Of a stretch of DNA of 64,000 nt, positions 31,661-42,319 are shown in pieces (position 1 is the stretch's first letter; every line of letters starts with the position of its first letter). The notes below the pieces were generated by a model. The model did not search any database and was not told where the DNA came from. It saw nothing but the letters and a program-made list of their open reading frames with translations. The translations under genes were made by a program, and so were the position numbers. The DNA is from Gari tellinella (Eukaryota > Mollusca > Bivalvia > Cardiida > Psammobiidae): the NCBI GenBank assembly GCA_922989275.2, contig OV277871.1, positions 30,576,693 to 30,640,692 of the forward strand. Direction: 5' to 3'.

Positions 31661-31873
31661 TTAACCCTTATCCTGCGATGATGTCGTCTGCTTCGAAATT
31701 GTCGTCTGCAAAATTTGTTAAATTTAGATGTATACATTTTATAAGTGAGGAAACTTAAAGACGAGTGTCAAACAGTTTGGATTCAGATTAGACGCCGCAT
31801 TATGCGGCGTCTGATCTGGATCTTAACTGTTTGCAAAAATCAATAAAATCGCGACCAGCAGGCAAAGGGTTAA
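31661..31873 (-). mobile_element. PalD element
   Basis: TTAA 31661 to TTAA 31870. Core centre GACGCCGCATTATGCGGCGTC shows a mirrored change (GCG to GCAT/ATGC). Confidence 0.85.
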
Positions 31874-32235
31874 TATATCTTATCAATATATTATATCAAC
31901 GCCATGGCACATGTAATTGTTTTATCTTTAAATATGTCGATGCAGTTATGACGTCATAGCCATTTACACCAACACTTCAAAACATTAGATAATACTTTCG
32001 TTTCCCATTTAACTTTTAATTCAACTCGAACGCAAAACTGGTTTATCTGAAACGTTTCCTTTAGTTTCATTGAAGGCTAACATAATTTTGGAAGTCCAGG
32101 CATCCTGTATTCTACACATCTTTGTAATAACCATTAATGTATCAGTATTACTGCGTTTATTGCGAAAGAATAGCATATTCTCTACTGTACCTTTTAGCAC
32201 TATCATTCTTCCTCATAAAGAATTGAATGAGCTTT
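31874..32235. other. PalC-like fragment, no gene
   Basis: CTTTCGTTTCCCATTTAAC at about 31994 and TGCGTTTATTGCGAAAGAAT then AGCATATTCTCTACTG (32152-32188) are PalC ends without a core. Confidence 0.5.
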
Positions 32236-32466
32236 TACCCTTTCAGCGTCAAATTTATTTTGAAATTTTAACAATTTCAACACAATTATTATTGTCGTCT
32301 GCTTCAATATTGTTGACTGCAATATAGTTTTAAAGTTTGATTTAAGGCAATACAACTGACGTATATAATTTCAAAACAAGTGTCAAATAGTTTAACGCGG
32401 CGTCTGATCAGGATCCAAACTGTTTGGAAAGACGCATTTTGGCGACATTGGTAGTGAAAAGGTTAA
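32236..32466 (-). mobile_element. PalD element, left core arm lost
   Basis: TTTTACCCTTTCAGCGTCAA start, TTGTCGTCTGCTTCAA arm, only the right half core (GGCGTCTGATCAGGATCCAA); TTAA at 32463. Confidence 0.7.
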
Positions 32467-32993
32467 CTCTATCACATGAATGCCCTTTTATACTACTGTC
32501 ATTGAATACGGTTTCGATCCAGACCAGAAACAACGCTTAAAAAAGATCAAAACTTTTCTGTCAACTATATGTTTAACATCGTGTCTTTAGTCAAAAATTG
32601 ACGAATTTCTCAGATTATTTCTTTTCACGGACGTCAAATCATAAGCAGACGGTATTGTGAGCAATGAAGGGTTTAATTAAGAGGTGGTTGATCAATTATG
32701 TTTGAGGATTATATCTACACTGCCGCATTCGGAAATACGTCTGTTAGTAAAAATCTGTTAATCGATTCTCCCTTATCTCAAACGAAAACTACGGTTCTAG
32801 CATTTTCAAACATTTTGGAACTATATCAGAGACAGAGAAGCTCATAGACTGACCCGGTTCCAATGGTTTCTCACTCGTTTTGATGATTTGTCAGTCAATA
32901 AAACCCATAATAACTGTAATATTATTGTTTTAATGTAATGGGCGGTTGTGTAGCAGAATACATATATGTGGGATAATGGTTAAAATAATATAC
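32467..32993. other. No gene; half-cores only
   Basis: A PalD-like remnant at about 32510-32675 (TTTCGATCCAGACCAGA, CATAAGCAGACGGTATTG); the rest is unrecognised. Confidence 0.45.
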
Positions 32994-33203
32994 TTAACCC
33001 TTTTACTGTCAATTACTGTCAAAATGTAACTTTGCAAACAGTTTGAATCCTGAACAGACGCCGCGTAACGCGGCGTCTGATCAGGATCCAAACCGTTTGA
33101 AACGCTTATCGATATTTCTTCAGTAAAAAGCCATTAATCTGATTCTAGAAACGGTTGCAAACGACACAATCAATGCAGACGATATTTTGGCGGTCAGAGG
33201 GTT
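32994..33203 (+). mobile_element. PalD element just upstream of a coding exon
   Basis: TTAA 32994; core CAAACAGTTTGAATCCTGAA / GATCAGGATCCAAACCGTTT with GACGCCGCGTAACGCGGCGTC centre; right end GCGGTCAGAGGGTTAG. Its edge is about 107 bp before the ATG at 33310. Confidence 0.82.
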
Positions 33204-33309
33204 AGAGCAGACGATAAAACGTGGTATTGAAAGAGTTAAAGTGCATGGATATTCTGGGCGAACCGCAGTCATTGAAACGGATATCAATAAGTGGTTGTTC
33301 CAAGACAAG

Positions 33310-33406
33310 ATGGAAGACATTAGAACGATATTTTTGTTTTTATGTTGTTTGCAGACTTTCATGTCTGGAAAATCAGATTGTACAGCGCCTTCAGATGTCA
33401 CAATTG
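33310..33406 (+). CDS. Candidate first coding exon of an unidentified secreted protein
   Basis: ATG in good context (ACAAGATGG) opens MEDIRTIFLFLCCLQTFMSG, then KSDCTAPSDVTI. The first ~20 residues are a typical signal peptide (hydrophobic core IFLFLCCL). The frame ends in phase 1 exactly at a strong donor, GGTGAGTT (GT at 33407); phase-1 signal-peptide exons are common in secreted proteins. The frame also stays open upstream to an ATG at 33187, but that stretch begins at the edge of a PalD element and lacks protein-like composition, so 33310 is preferred. No downstream exon was recognised. The protein family is unknown. Confidence 0.5.
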
Positions 33407-34025
33407 GTGAGTTATTTAATACTTTTTTCCACATAATGATACAAAAACAATGAAAATGACAATATTCCAAAAAAAGGAATTAGAATAGTATAAAATTATA
33501 AAAATATGGCTCCATTCTAATAGTGGGCCTTTTATCAAAGAAACTCATGTTCAAATACACCAACTATTTTTGCGATATGCTTTCAGTCATAAAATCAAAT
33601 AGGATAATGATTTTCTTTGATATAGGCCCATATATGTCGAAAAATAAGAAAAGAGAAATTTCATAATTTAGTAAATCAAATCAAAATATTGAACATAATT
33701 ATGCTTTGTAGTTGAATGCATGATTTGGAAAGACAAAACATGTTTTTTGAAATAAAAATAGCAGTGAGTAGAAATCCCGCTATTTTGTAACAAGGGCGTT
33801 TAAAGCATCTATAGTTTTCAAGATAGTTTTTTTATGCCAATGAATTGCACAGTTTTCTGCCTATTTCGGAATAATTCCTATTTAAATTCAAAATCAACCA
33901 CTCTGATTTTGTTTTTCGATATAAAAATAAATTATATAGCGTGTTCAGCCAGCGTATAATTATTTAAATTTTGACAGGTTAAAAAGCCAACAACAATACC
34001 TACGTTGTATTCCAAGTGTCATTGA
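33407..34025 (+). other. AT-rich sequence, putative intron start
   Basis: Begins with GTGAGT. Very AT-rich, no Pal element and no ORF recognised. Confidence 0.4.
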
Positions 34026-34249
34026 ACCAATTACCCTAAAGCATATTTTTATTTTTGAAACCAGGCGAAAACAGGTGGAAAGTATTGCAGAATGCGCTTA
34101 AGGCGGCGCATTCTATTTTACTTTCAACATGATTTCAGCTACATTCTGCAAGAATAAAGGAGCTATTTCTTATGTATAAAATTGAACTATTTTCTTAGTG
34201 GAGGAATTAATTGAATGCGTAAACGCGTATCTATGGAGTAACGGGTTAA
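34026..34249 (+). mobile_element. PalA element
   Basis: CAATTACCCTAAAGC start; core CAGGTGGAAAGTATTGCAGA and partner; TTAA 34246. Confidence 0.72.
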
Positions 34250-34436
34250 AGAATTTATACATATATTGTAACTTTACTTTCATGCAGTATAGATATATTT
34301 TTTTAGGTATAACTATTTTCTTAGTGGAGGAATTAATTGAATGAGTAAACGCGTATCTATGGAGTAACGGGTTAAAGAATTTATACATATATTGTAACTT
34401 TACTTTCATGCAGTATAGATATATTGTTTTAGGTAT
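34185..34436 (+). repeat. 126-bp tandem duplication including a PalA end
   Basis: 34185-34310 and 34311-34436 are the same 126 bp with only about two differences (ATGCGTAAA/ATGAGTAAA and one base in a T run). The unit takes the right end of the PalA copy plus about 60 bp of flank. Confidence 0.93.
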
Positions 34437-34912
34437 AAGCTGCTTTGCATAATAATATATAATCCTTAGCATGTTCCCCCAAAGAGGCTAAAAACCTCCT
34501 TTAGTTGTATATTTATTGTGGTATTATAAAGATTTGTTCAATTTTTTTTAAAACAAATCAGTAGATAGTGATCTAGCTTGTTTAAGTGCATTTATAAAAC
34601 ATTGCTTTAGATGTTTTTGTCGTTTGAATATGCAAATACAGCTTCTTCTTTTTTTCTTTTTTTTTACCATTTATGAAAACTAAATGAGAAACGCTAAATA
34701 TGTGTCAAAATCCTTGTTCAACTGCATATGACCATATATGGCCAAATATATTGCGAATTGAACAAATTATGTTCCTAATTTTATTATTAAAACTATTTAA
34801 GTTTATTGCCAATATTTGTATAAATAGGTATTACATGTTAGCGTCTACATAAACACGTGACCATAAATAAGGAAATTAATTTGTTTTAAAAGTTACATTT
34901 CAAATACAACTA
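34437..34912. other. No recognised feature
   Basis: AT-rich with a T-rich run near 34650; no gene or element seen. Confidence 0.5.
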
Positions 34913-35195
34913 CAGTGCTCCCTCCCTACATTGGCCCTCCTAACAACGATTACCTCTTCGCAACATCATTTGCCATTGTTCCCATAACATGACACGTATG
35001 TCCAACCTTTTCACATCTACAATATTTTCTACTTAAAATTGTCGTCTGCTGTTTTTCTCAAATTCACATATTGGACATTTTGGTAGAAAAAACCATCTGG
35101 ATTCAACCTGTTTGTAATGTAAGCCAATTTTCCTCCCAATTTTCCTCCCTCCGAACAACACACACAATGAGTGTTGTTTTAGAGGGAGAATACCG
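34913..35195. mobile_element. PalE element with core deletion
   Basis: CAGTGCTCCCTCCCTACATT to TTAGAGGGAGAATACCG; left core arm and centre missing, GGATTCAACCTGTTTG kept. Confidence 0.75.
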
Positions 35196-35267
35196 TACCT
35201 TCTCAGATGAGATTCGATTCCGTTACATGTATCACAGTAGAAAAACCGAAGCTACCTGGACAAGTAT

Positions 35268-35372
35268 TAAATCCTTCACTGTCATGATGTCATCAATAAT
35301 AAACAAATGGCGTCTGCTTTTTGTCAATTAAAATTTTAGACATTTTGACTTATTGAAATTAGTGTCAAACAG
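35268..35372 (-). mobile_element. PalD left half, replaced at the core by a satellite
   Basis: TAAATCCTTCACTGTCATGA then TGTCATCAAT, GCGTCTGCTTTTTGTC and GTGTCAAACAG, after which the normal core is absent. Confidence 0.65.
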
Positions 35373-35565
35373 AGACAGAGAAGAGAGAAAGAGAGACACG
35401 GAAACAGGCAGAGGCACAGACAGAAAGAGAGAGGAAAAAAGAGAGACAGAGAGACAGACAGAGAGGCAGAGAGACAGAGAGAGACCGACAAATAAAGACA
35501 GAGAGACAGACGGATATACAGACAGAGAAACAGACATATGTACAGAGAGACAGAGAGACAGATAC
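35370..35565 (+). repeat. (GACA)n / (GAGA)n microsatellite
   Basis: Imperfect AGACAGAGAGACAGAGAG runs for about 195 bp, pure purine plus C on the plus strand. It generates several spurious low-complexity ORFs in both directions. Confidence 0.95.
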
Positions 35566-35794
35566 AGTTTTTTGCAATGTCCATGTATAAATAGGTATAA
35601 TCTCCCAAGGGAACTATAGTTAGGGTAAGTCTCGTTTGAAGAACAGTTTTGCAAACGCTTAACAGGCATTTTGAATAAAGAATGCGATCTTTTCAATACG
35701 CCACTTAAACACCATTAGTTATCAAGCTACTCTAATTGGACGAGGCATTTAACTCTCTCCCGTATATATACAAGACGCAATGATGTTACATGTA

Positions 35795-36189
35795 CAGTGA
35801 AACCCCTCTAAACCGGACATGTGTGGGGACAACATAAATTTCCGATGTAGACGGGTTTCCAGTTCAGCGGGGGCGGGGGAGGGGGGGGGGGGTGGTGGTG
35901 AACCCATAAGCCCATAGTATGTTTCTAGTATGGAAGCAGTTTGGAAGTAAAGCAGAATGTGTCTCAAGACGCATTCTAGTTTACTATCAACCTACTTTAA
36001 GCTATAATCTGCTAGAATATAATAAGTGGAACTACTTTCTTCATAGTAGGAATAAATCAAACGCGTAAAAAGGCTTATTTATGGTGCAATGGGTTAAAAT
36101 AAAGAAGAGTTGGAAACGGGACCAAAGTTTTTATCCGGTTTAGAGAGAATTCTGGTATTTAGAGGTTCCGGTTTGGAGGGTTTCCACTG
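35795..36189 (+). mobile_element. PalB/PalA composite element, copy 4
   Basis: CAGTGAAACCCCTCTAAACC to GGAGGGTTTCCACTG. Internal PalA at about 35901-36096. A G-tract has arisen between the PalB left part and PalA. Confidence 0.83.
35869..35900 (+). repeat. G-rich tract, G-quadruplex candidate
   Basis: About 32 bases: runs of five, five and a dozen Gs separated by single C or A, followed by TGGTGGTG. Absent from the other four PalB copies. Confidence 0.85.
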
Positions 36190-36214
36190 AATACCAATTA
36201 GCGCTTAGTCACAC

Positions 36215-36415
36215 TCTAATAATTCCAAACCTCATACCTGTGAGTAGTGCACATATCCGATGCACACAGTGAAAAAACACTGATCAAAGGGCTTCTATAG
36301 GAGCCCGCTGATCAGGCACTGTTTTTATTTAATGAAAAACATGGTGCAAAACAACCATAACTAGTGAAATAAATGGGAGCGGGCAATGTCAATTTGAAGT
36401 TCCAGACCTGAAAGA
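36215..36415 (+). mobile_element. PalG element, decayed
   Basis: CACACAGTGAAAAAACACTG, then GATCAAAGGGCT / AGCCCGCTGATCAGGCACTG. Confidence 0.6.
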
Positions 36416-36599
36416 GTTTACATGTAGTTGTTGCATATAACATGCTTATTTGAAAAGTTCCAAGACAAAATTACTAAATGGTGTGCAATTCCACCATAAC
36501 TGGTATTGACTTTCGATCTATTGTGAATATATGTTTGTCAGATGTACCATATATTCAAAACAATGTACAATTTCTCTACAGTTTCACTCCTCAAACTTT

Positions 36600-36805
36600 G
36601 AAGGGTCCGTCTTACGTAACAACGTACACCTAAAACAGTCATAAGTTATATTATAAAAAGTATTACTTAATTATCCACCTAATTCTGTCTTGTGACATCT
36701 CTTTGGAATCGTCTTGAAAAGAGAAAACAGAAATTAAATGTATTTAAAAGTTTTGACTTACGACCTTTTTTGTTCCAAGACGTTTCGTAAGACTGACCCA
36801 TTTTG
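36600..36805. mobile_element. PalK element
   Basis: GGTCCGTCTTACGTAACAAC left; CCAAGACGTTTCGTAAGACT right; core TGTGACATCTCTTTGGAATC then GTCTTGAAAAGA with the right arm lost. Confidence 0.7.
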
Positions 36806-37477
36806 GACAAATCCAGTATTCTATTATGTCTAATCATTTTTAGGCAATTAAGGATAATTTTTACAATGTACTTAAAAAAAACCACACTGTTTAGTACGCT
36901 GTTTGCTAAGCTCAAATGTACTAAGTTAAAGGTATGGAAATGCTTATCTATGGGTAAAAATTATATATACGTTTTGATCATTTCAACCTTAGAGGCAGAA
37001 ATCTTGACAAAAGAATAACCCTTCAACTCCAGAGCCCTCTGTGAAAATCACTGATTACATTTGCAAACAGTGTAGCTTCGGCACAGAGAACAGTAGACAT
37101 GTACTAAAAAAGTAAAAACGTGTTATAAATTAATACAAGAGATACTTAAGGTTAAAATGGTTAAAACTTAACCGAACATGCTGACCACATGGTTGTGTCA
37201 AATGCGCATGCGAAAACAGTTCGATATACATACATGTATACGTGGTCGTATCTTTAGATCAGGTTTGGAAATCATCCATGGGGAAATTTTGAAGCTTTAT
37301 CTACCCATCTGCTTTAACGGAAAATCAATGTACCGGCTATCGTATCTTATCCCTGGAATACAAGTGGGGTTTCCAGTGAATACCGAATACCTGAAGCACG
37401 CGTTAATCAATCTATAGTAAAAATGATATTTACCGTATCAACGTTACCACAGTACATTTCCAAATAAATGCGCTCAT
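36806..37477. other. Unrecognised; one weak coding candidate
   Basis: A plus-strand frame at 37178-37417 (79 codons, ends ...YLKHALINL, stop 37415-37417) lies in less AT-rich sequence that is not a Pal element. I do not recognise it and see no clear splice sites, so it is not called as a gene. Confidence 0.3.
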
Positions 37478-37690
37478 TTAACTCAATACCACATAAATTG
37501 TTTTTAGTTTAAAGCAGTTTGAAAGTAAAGCAGACTTTCAGACTGCTTGTAGTCTGCTTTAAGCAATCACCTGCTAAAATAGAGAAATTATGTTTGTGAT
37601 ATATATTCATTCTGTATACAATGGAACTATTTTCTTCAGGAGAAATGAATTAAAAGCGTAAAAAGGCGTATTTGTGGTGTAATGGGTTAA
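37478..37690 (+). mobile_element. PalA element with rearranged core
   Basis: TTAA 37478 and TTAA 37687; core shortened to GTAAAGCAGACTTTCAGACT plus TAGTCTGCTTTAAG. Confidence 0.78.
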
Positions 37691-37849
37691 TAAAACTTGT
37701 GTTAATTTCAAGTAGTTTGGATCAAGATCATACTTTGAGCCTGAGACTGATTTAAATACAAACTGTTGGCACATGTTAGTGTTGTTGAACTTTCCATCTA
37801 AGGGGTCGAGGTGGTAGTAGAGGCACGTGACAACATAAACCGGGATATA

Positions 37850-38076
37850 TTAATCCTTTCATGACCAAAATATTCGCGAGATTTTTACCCCTTCACCGTT
37901 TCATTACTGTCTTATGTCGGTACAAAGTTAAAAATAAGGCAGTATGTCTAAAGAAATTTCAAAACGAGTGTCAAACAGTTTTGATCCTGGTCAGAAGCCG
38001 CGTGACGCGGCGTCTGATCAAGATCCAAACTGTTTGCAAACGCGCTTTTGAGCGTCATTGAGAGTGAAAGGCTTAA
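37850..38076 (-). mobile_element. PalD element
   Basis: TTAA 37850 to TTAA 38073; core GTTTTGATCCTGGTCAGAAG / CTGATCAAGATCCAAACTGT, centre GCCGCGTGACGCGGC. Confidence 0.82.
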
Positions 38077-38077
38077 T

Positions 38078-38990
38078 ATTTGACATGAAGCTTTGTCTTA
38101 CGATCCTCTACAAAGGTTTTTTTTCTTCAAATTATGCCCCCTGAGTCAAAATGGCCCTGTCATTGGACATTTATGTATCAGTTATTCATTGACTTACTTA
38201 AGAAAAGCCTTTACAATCTTCTTCTCAGAAACTGTAAGGCCCAGACCTTTCATACTTGGCATGTAGCTTTGCCTTGTGATCATTGCTAAGATTGTTCAAC
38301 TTACTATCCTCGGGTCAAAATTGGCTCTGCCTTGGGATTATCAGTTGTTCATTTAATATTCTTTGTGTCTTCAACCGTAAATTTATGAACTTTGACTCCA
38401 GCGTCAAAAACGGTCCTGCCCATATTATCAGTTTTATAGTGACATAGACGTATAAACATGTATAGGAAAACTTGGAAAAGCAATTCTCTGAAATTGTACG
38501 ACACATACCTTTAATATTTGGCATGTAGTTTTGCCTTGTGGATCTCTATCGGCATTGTTCAAATTATTAACTTCGGGTACAAGATGGCACCGTCTCGGGG
38601 CTTGTCAGCTTTACATAGTCTTATATAGGAAATCTCTTAAACTGTCTTTTATGAAACAGTAAGAACCCTCAAAGTCTAATGAAACGTCGCACGACAAATA
38701 TTGTCGTAAGTTAGATTATAAAATTCTCCATTATTGTTTTAATTCTCCATCTAATCCTGTTTCGTTATATATCTTTGAAATTGTCTTGAAAAGACGATTC
38801 CAACGAGATGTTACAAGTCAGATTTTAATGGAGAAATCCGAAACTATATGTATTTACAGTTTTGACTTACGACCGTTTTTGTCGTAGGACATTGTGTTAG
38901 ACAGGTTCCAGAACGTTCATATTTGACATGTAGCTTTGCCTGATGGCCCACGTTGTACATTGTTCAAATTATGACCCCCTCGCGAGCCAG
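38078..38990 (+). repeat. Interspersed repeat with ~180-200 bp subunits
   Basis: GGCATGTAGCTTTGCCTTGT and variants, followed by ATTGTTCAA and (A)TTATGACCCC-like words, recur at about 38081, 38259, 38520 and 38933. I associate this layout with molluscan genomic repeats. A PalK copy interrupts the third unit. Confidence 0.72.
38683..38905. mobile_element. PalK element nested in the interspersed repeat
   Basis: TCTAATGAAACGTCGCACGA left; TCGTAGGACATTGTGTTAGA right; core TTGAAATTGTCTTGAAAAGA then CGATTCCAA. Host repeat sequence resumes after it. Confidence 0.78.
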
Positions 38991-39047
38991 TTTTCCATAA
39001 TTTACCTACTTGCTTAAACAGTAATAATGACAAATTCATACAGTTAG

Positions 39048-39157
39048 CCTACTTCTTGCAAAACTAATTCTCATGATACATGTGCAATCAATTTTATCAA
39101 TGGAGGAATTAATCGAATGTGTAAATAAGAAGACGTTTTTATCGAGTAATGGGTTAA
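39048..39157 (+). mobile_element. PalA right-half fragment
   Basis: CTCATGATACATGTGCAATC, GGAGGAATTAATCGAATG and GTAATGGGTTAA. Confidence 0.65.
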
Positions 39158-39338
39158 AGTCACTGGTTTAGTAGTTATGTTGATAGTTTGTTTAAGGTTT
39201 CCATGCCAACATTTAAGAGCCAAGTGTCTCGTTAGACGGTTGAAATTACTATGTTCAAAAGATACTACAATGTACTCATCTAGCTAGTTGTTTGAATTCG
39301 TATTTGATACTCTATATTTCTTTTTTATGTTTAAATGA

Positions 39339-39552
39339 TTAACCCTTAGCCCGCCAAATAAGTTGTCGTCTGCTATATTTCTCGTCTGCTTCAAGTTTCA
39401 AAGTGCTTCAAAGTTGCTCAAAATTGCTGAAAATGTTGCCCGAGTGTCAAACAGCTTGGATCCGGATGAGACGCCGAGTTACTCGGCGTCTTATCCGGAT
39501 CCAAGCTGTTTGCATATGGAGCTATAGTCGTGAGTGGCAGGCTAAGGGTTAA
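39339..39552 (-). mobile_element. PalD subtype D2, young copy 2
   Basis: TTAA both ends; about 98-99% identical to 28380-28593, including GACGCCGAGTTACTCGGCGTC. Confidence 0.92.
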
Positions 39553-39676
39553 TGCTCTGATACTGATTCTTCTTAAAATTGGTATGACGGCAGAAGCTAT
39601 TGTCTGGGTTTAACTCGTTGAATGCTGGGTAATTACTCCTTGATACGCCCGCTAGAGGGCGTTATGTATACCTCAG

Positions 39677-39887
39677 CCCCATTCACTGCCTTACTCCGAG
39701 TACGCTAGTCATTTGCAAACAGTTTGTATTTTGATCAGACGCCGCGTAAAGCGGCGTCTGATCATAATCCAAGCTATTTGACACTCACTTTAATAAATTT
39801 TAAGTCAAAATACCTAAAGGTTAAATTTTAGAAGTAAAAAACAGACAATTGTTTACAATTAATGACGTCATGGCAGTGAAGGGGTTA
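39677..39887 (+). mobile_element. PalD element
   Basis: CCCCATTCACTGCCTTACTC to ATGGCAGTGAAGGGGTTA; centre GACGCCGCGTAAAGCGGCGTC. Confidence 0.82.
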
Positions 39888-40229
39888 GGTGAACTATTTT
39901 TTTTCACTTTATTTCCAATAACGCTAAGAATAACCTAACATGTTTCAAGTATCAGCAAATGACGATATAATATAATACAATGATACTTTTATCATTTGAC
40001 CCCAACCTGAATATTCATATTTATGTATATTATCAAAATAAGAATGTCAAGTGTGAATTAAAAATAACCACATCATGGAGACGCCATTATTGTTTTCCGT
40101 TAAAAAAACAAAACTTACAGTGAAATTCAAGAACAAGAAAACATGACATTTTCTTGAAAATATTAAAGAAATGTGTTTCATTGTGTGAAGCAAACAGTTT
40201 GGAATCTGATGAGACTGCCTCCAAATAGT

Positions 40230-40505
40230 TTGCAATAGATATGAGCCGTGTCTTGAACAAAATCAGCCTTATTGCACTGTACAGACCAAGTACCGTTGTC
40301 ATCCAAGGCTCTGTATCTGAGTTTTGTATACACTGCAAAAAACCGTATATAATAAAGTTACTTATAATGCTTCAGATAAATATGGGTATCAATCAATGTA
40401 GATCAAAGTATTTGACGCTGAGGCTGGCCTTGATATACACTGTTTGCAAAGTAATAAGCCAGGCTTTTTCATGGCATGGCTCACATAATATTTATAGCAC
40501 AAACG
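40230..40505 (+). mobile_element. PalR element
   Basis: Inverted ends ATGAGCCGTGTCTTGAAC and TCATGGCATGGCTCACAT; inner TGTACAGACCAAGTACCGTT. Homologous to 49170-49395 in inverted orientation. ATGAGCC..GCCATGA ends recall a repeat I associate with bivalves. Confidence 0.62.
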
Positions 40506-40603
40506 CATTTATTGAGACAGAAAATCGTCTTCTATACTGCAGAACCTACAAAGGGAGTCAAGAAAGTTAACAATACTTGCAAATGATTGAGTCAACTATC
40601 AGT

Positions 40604-40852
40604 TTAACCCTTTCCCCCATAGAAGCGCTTTTTAGCGCATTCAGTTTATTCCTCCGCTGAAGAAAATATTTCCAATTTAAACAGTCATGAACATGTATCA
40701 TAAGAAATTTCTTTATTCTAGCAGATGGAAGCTTAAAGCAGACTGAAAGTAAAGCAGAATGCGCCTTAAGGCGCATTCTGCTTTACATTCAACCTGCTTT
40801 AAGTAGTTGCCTATTTTCAAAACTAGAAACAGGCTATGGGGGAAAGGGTTAA
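40604..40852 (-). mobile_element. PalA element, complete
   Basis: TTAA 40604 to TTAA 40849; centre GCGCCTTAAGGCGC; one mismatch in the arms seen. Confidence 0.9.
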
Positions 40853-40879
40853 AAGAATATTGTGTTATTCCATAGAATA

Positions 40880-41400
40880 GAGGTATAACGTATTTCAAAC
40901 AGTTTGGTGATCGACCTGGGGCCCGTTCCATCAATATTTACTAACGTATAGTATCACACTGGCACCATAGTTATGGACTTGTTTTTGTTTTGTCTGTATA
41001 TATGGATCTGACGGTCTGTACTGTCTATTAGTCTTCTAGATATGGATTAAAAGATAAATAAAGAATCTATATTATTAGACCTCTTATCAAAATTAAGTCC
41101 ATGATTGGAGCCAGTGCTCTAGTTGTATATTTGCGTCAAATATTTATGCAATTAGACGTAAATTTTGTTTCATGAAACGCATTAATGTCGTTAACTGACG
41201 AAAACGTAAATTTAAGATAGGTTTACGATGGTTCCTAAAACGGGCCCCAGAAACACAAAGCCGCATTTTCTGGTCTGTATTCAAGCTGTTAACAAATGTA
41301 AACCAAGTGTTATTGTTCCCGCCCTATAACAACACCCTCCGAACAACGCACATAATGTTTATGGTTTCTGGATATTGTTGTAGAGAGGGGTATTACTCTA
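40880..41400. mobile_element. PalE element split by a GGGGCCCGTT element
   Basis: Left core CAAACAGTTTGGTGATC; resumes after 41250 with CTGGTCTGTATTCAAGCTGT, AAATGTAAACCAAG and the right end GTTGTAGAGAGGGG. Left end degraded. Confidence 0.7.
40917..41250. mobile_element. GGGGCCCGTT-ended element nested in PalE
   Basis: Inverted ends CTGGGGCCCGTTCCATCA and TACGATGGTTCCTAAAACGG then GCCCCAG; inner AAGTCCATGATTGGAGCCAG and ATAGTTATGGACTTG pair. About 334 bp, no ORF. Confidence 0.75.
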
Positions 41401-42077
41401 TAACTACATTTCATGAACTAACTTTAAGAATATGTATGTCATTATATACAATAACAACAGCACTAGAAGCCTAAATTGGTTTTGGATGGGCATTTATTTT
41501 CTAAAACACTTGTGTATCAAATTATTCCGTGTCATTTGTAAACAGTTTCGAACCAGTATATATTCCGCTTTAATCTTCAAACTATTAGAGCGTCAAAATT
41601 GAGAACATCTGCTATTTTCTGCAATTAATCATTCTACGACATGTGTAGCCCTTTTAAACTCAAATCAATTGGACTTCCCCAATGTGAACCTGTAAAGGAA
41701 AGATTTCATTTGATATTGTTTTTCAGCAATCATAAAATGCCAGAGGCTTACGTTCAAACGTACAATCAGCTACCAGTGGGATATGTTTTTCAATTACGAT
41801 CGAACGATTATTAGCGCTATTTTTAATTACTGAAAACGTATATAAGCAGATTTAATGAATTATTTATCCAACATCCATTATGAAGATAAAACATCCCATA
41901 AATGGGAATGGGGATTAAATTACCGGTATCAAATTGATCTGATCTAATACGTTGAACTCTTAATCAAAGCAAATTATGTCACAATACATGTCAAAGTTTT
42001 GTTTCAAGCATTCAGCTATAACATCAAATATGATAATACTATACGCAAAACATATAGGGTCCTGACCTTGAAGTTGT
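41401..42077. other. No recognised feature
   Basis: AT-rich; a CAAACAGTTTCGAACCAG half-core at about 41535. No gene seen. Confidence 0.45.
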
Positions 42078-42260
42078 TTTAGGGAGCGAAAATTAAGACT
42101 TGGCTTACATTTACAAACAGTTTGAATCCAGTTCAGATGCGGCGTCTGGTCTGTACTCAAGCGTTATTTGTCATTATATTTCTTATGTCATATAATATCA
42201 ACTAATAGACAACTTTGAGAAAAATCAACAGACTACTTTTTTAAGCAGAATATATTGGGC
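42078..42260. mobile_element. PalE/PalD fragment
   Basis: GGGAGCGAAAATTAAGACTT, CAAACAGTTTGAATCCAGTT and GGCGTCTGGTCTGTACTCAA with the left half of the centre deleted. Confidence 0.6.
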
Positions 42261-42319
42261 TAAGAATCAACGGAAGTGTTTCATTAATTCTGTGAAACCA
42301 GTAATGAGTTGGCCATTAT

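Noticed and set aside
33187..33309. N-terminal extension of the secreted-protein exon to an upstream ATG
   Set aside because: It would start at the PalD edge and bury the signal peptide; the ATG at 33310 has better context and a proper signal sequence.
35328..35696. Several overlapping Ser/Leu/Cys-rich and Arg/Glu/Thr-rich ORFs on both strands
   Set aside because: They are translations of the (GACA)n/(GAGA)n satellite; composition follows the repeat in every frame.
37178..37417. 79-codon plus-strand ORF as an exon
   Set aside because: Not recognised, no clear acceptor, and no partner exon; noted only in the spacer entry.
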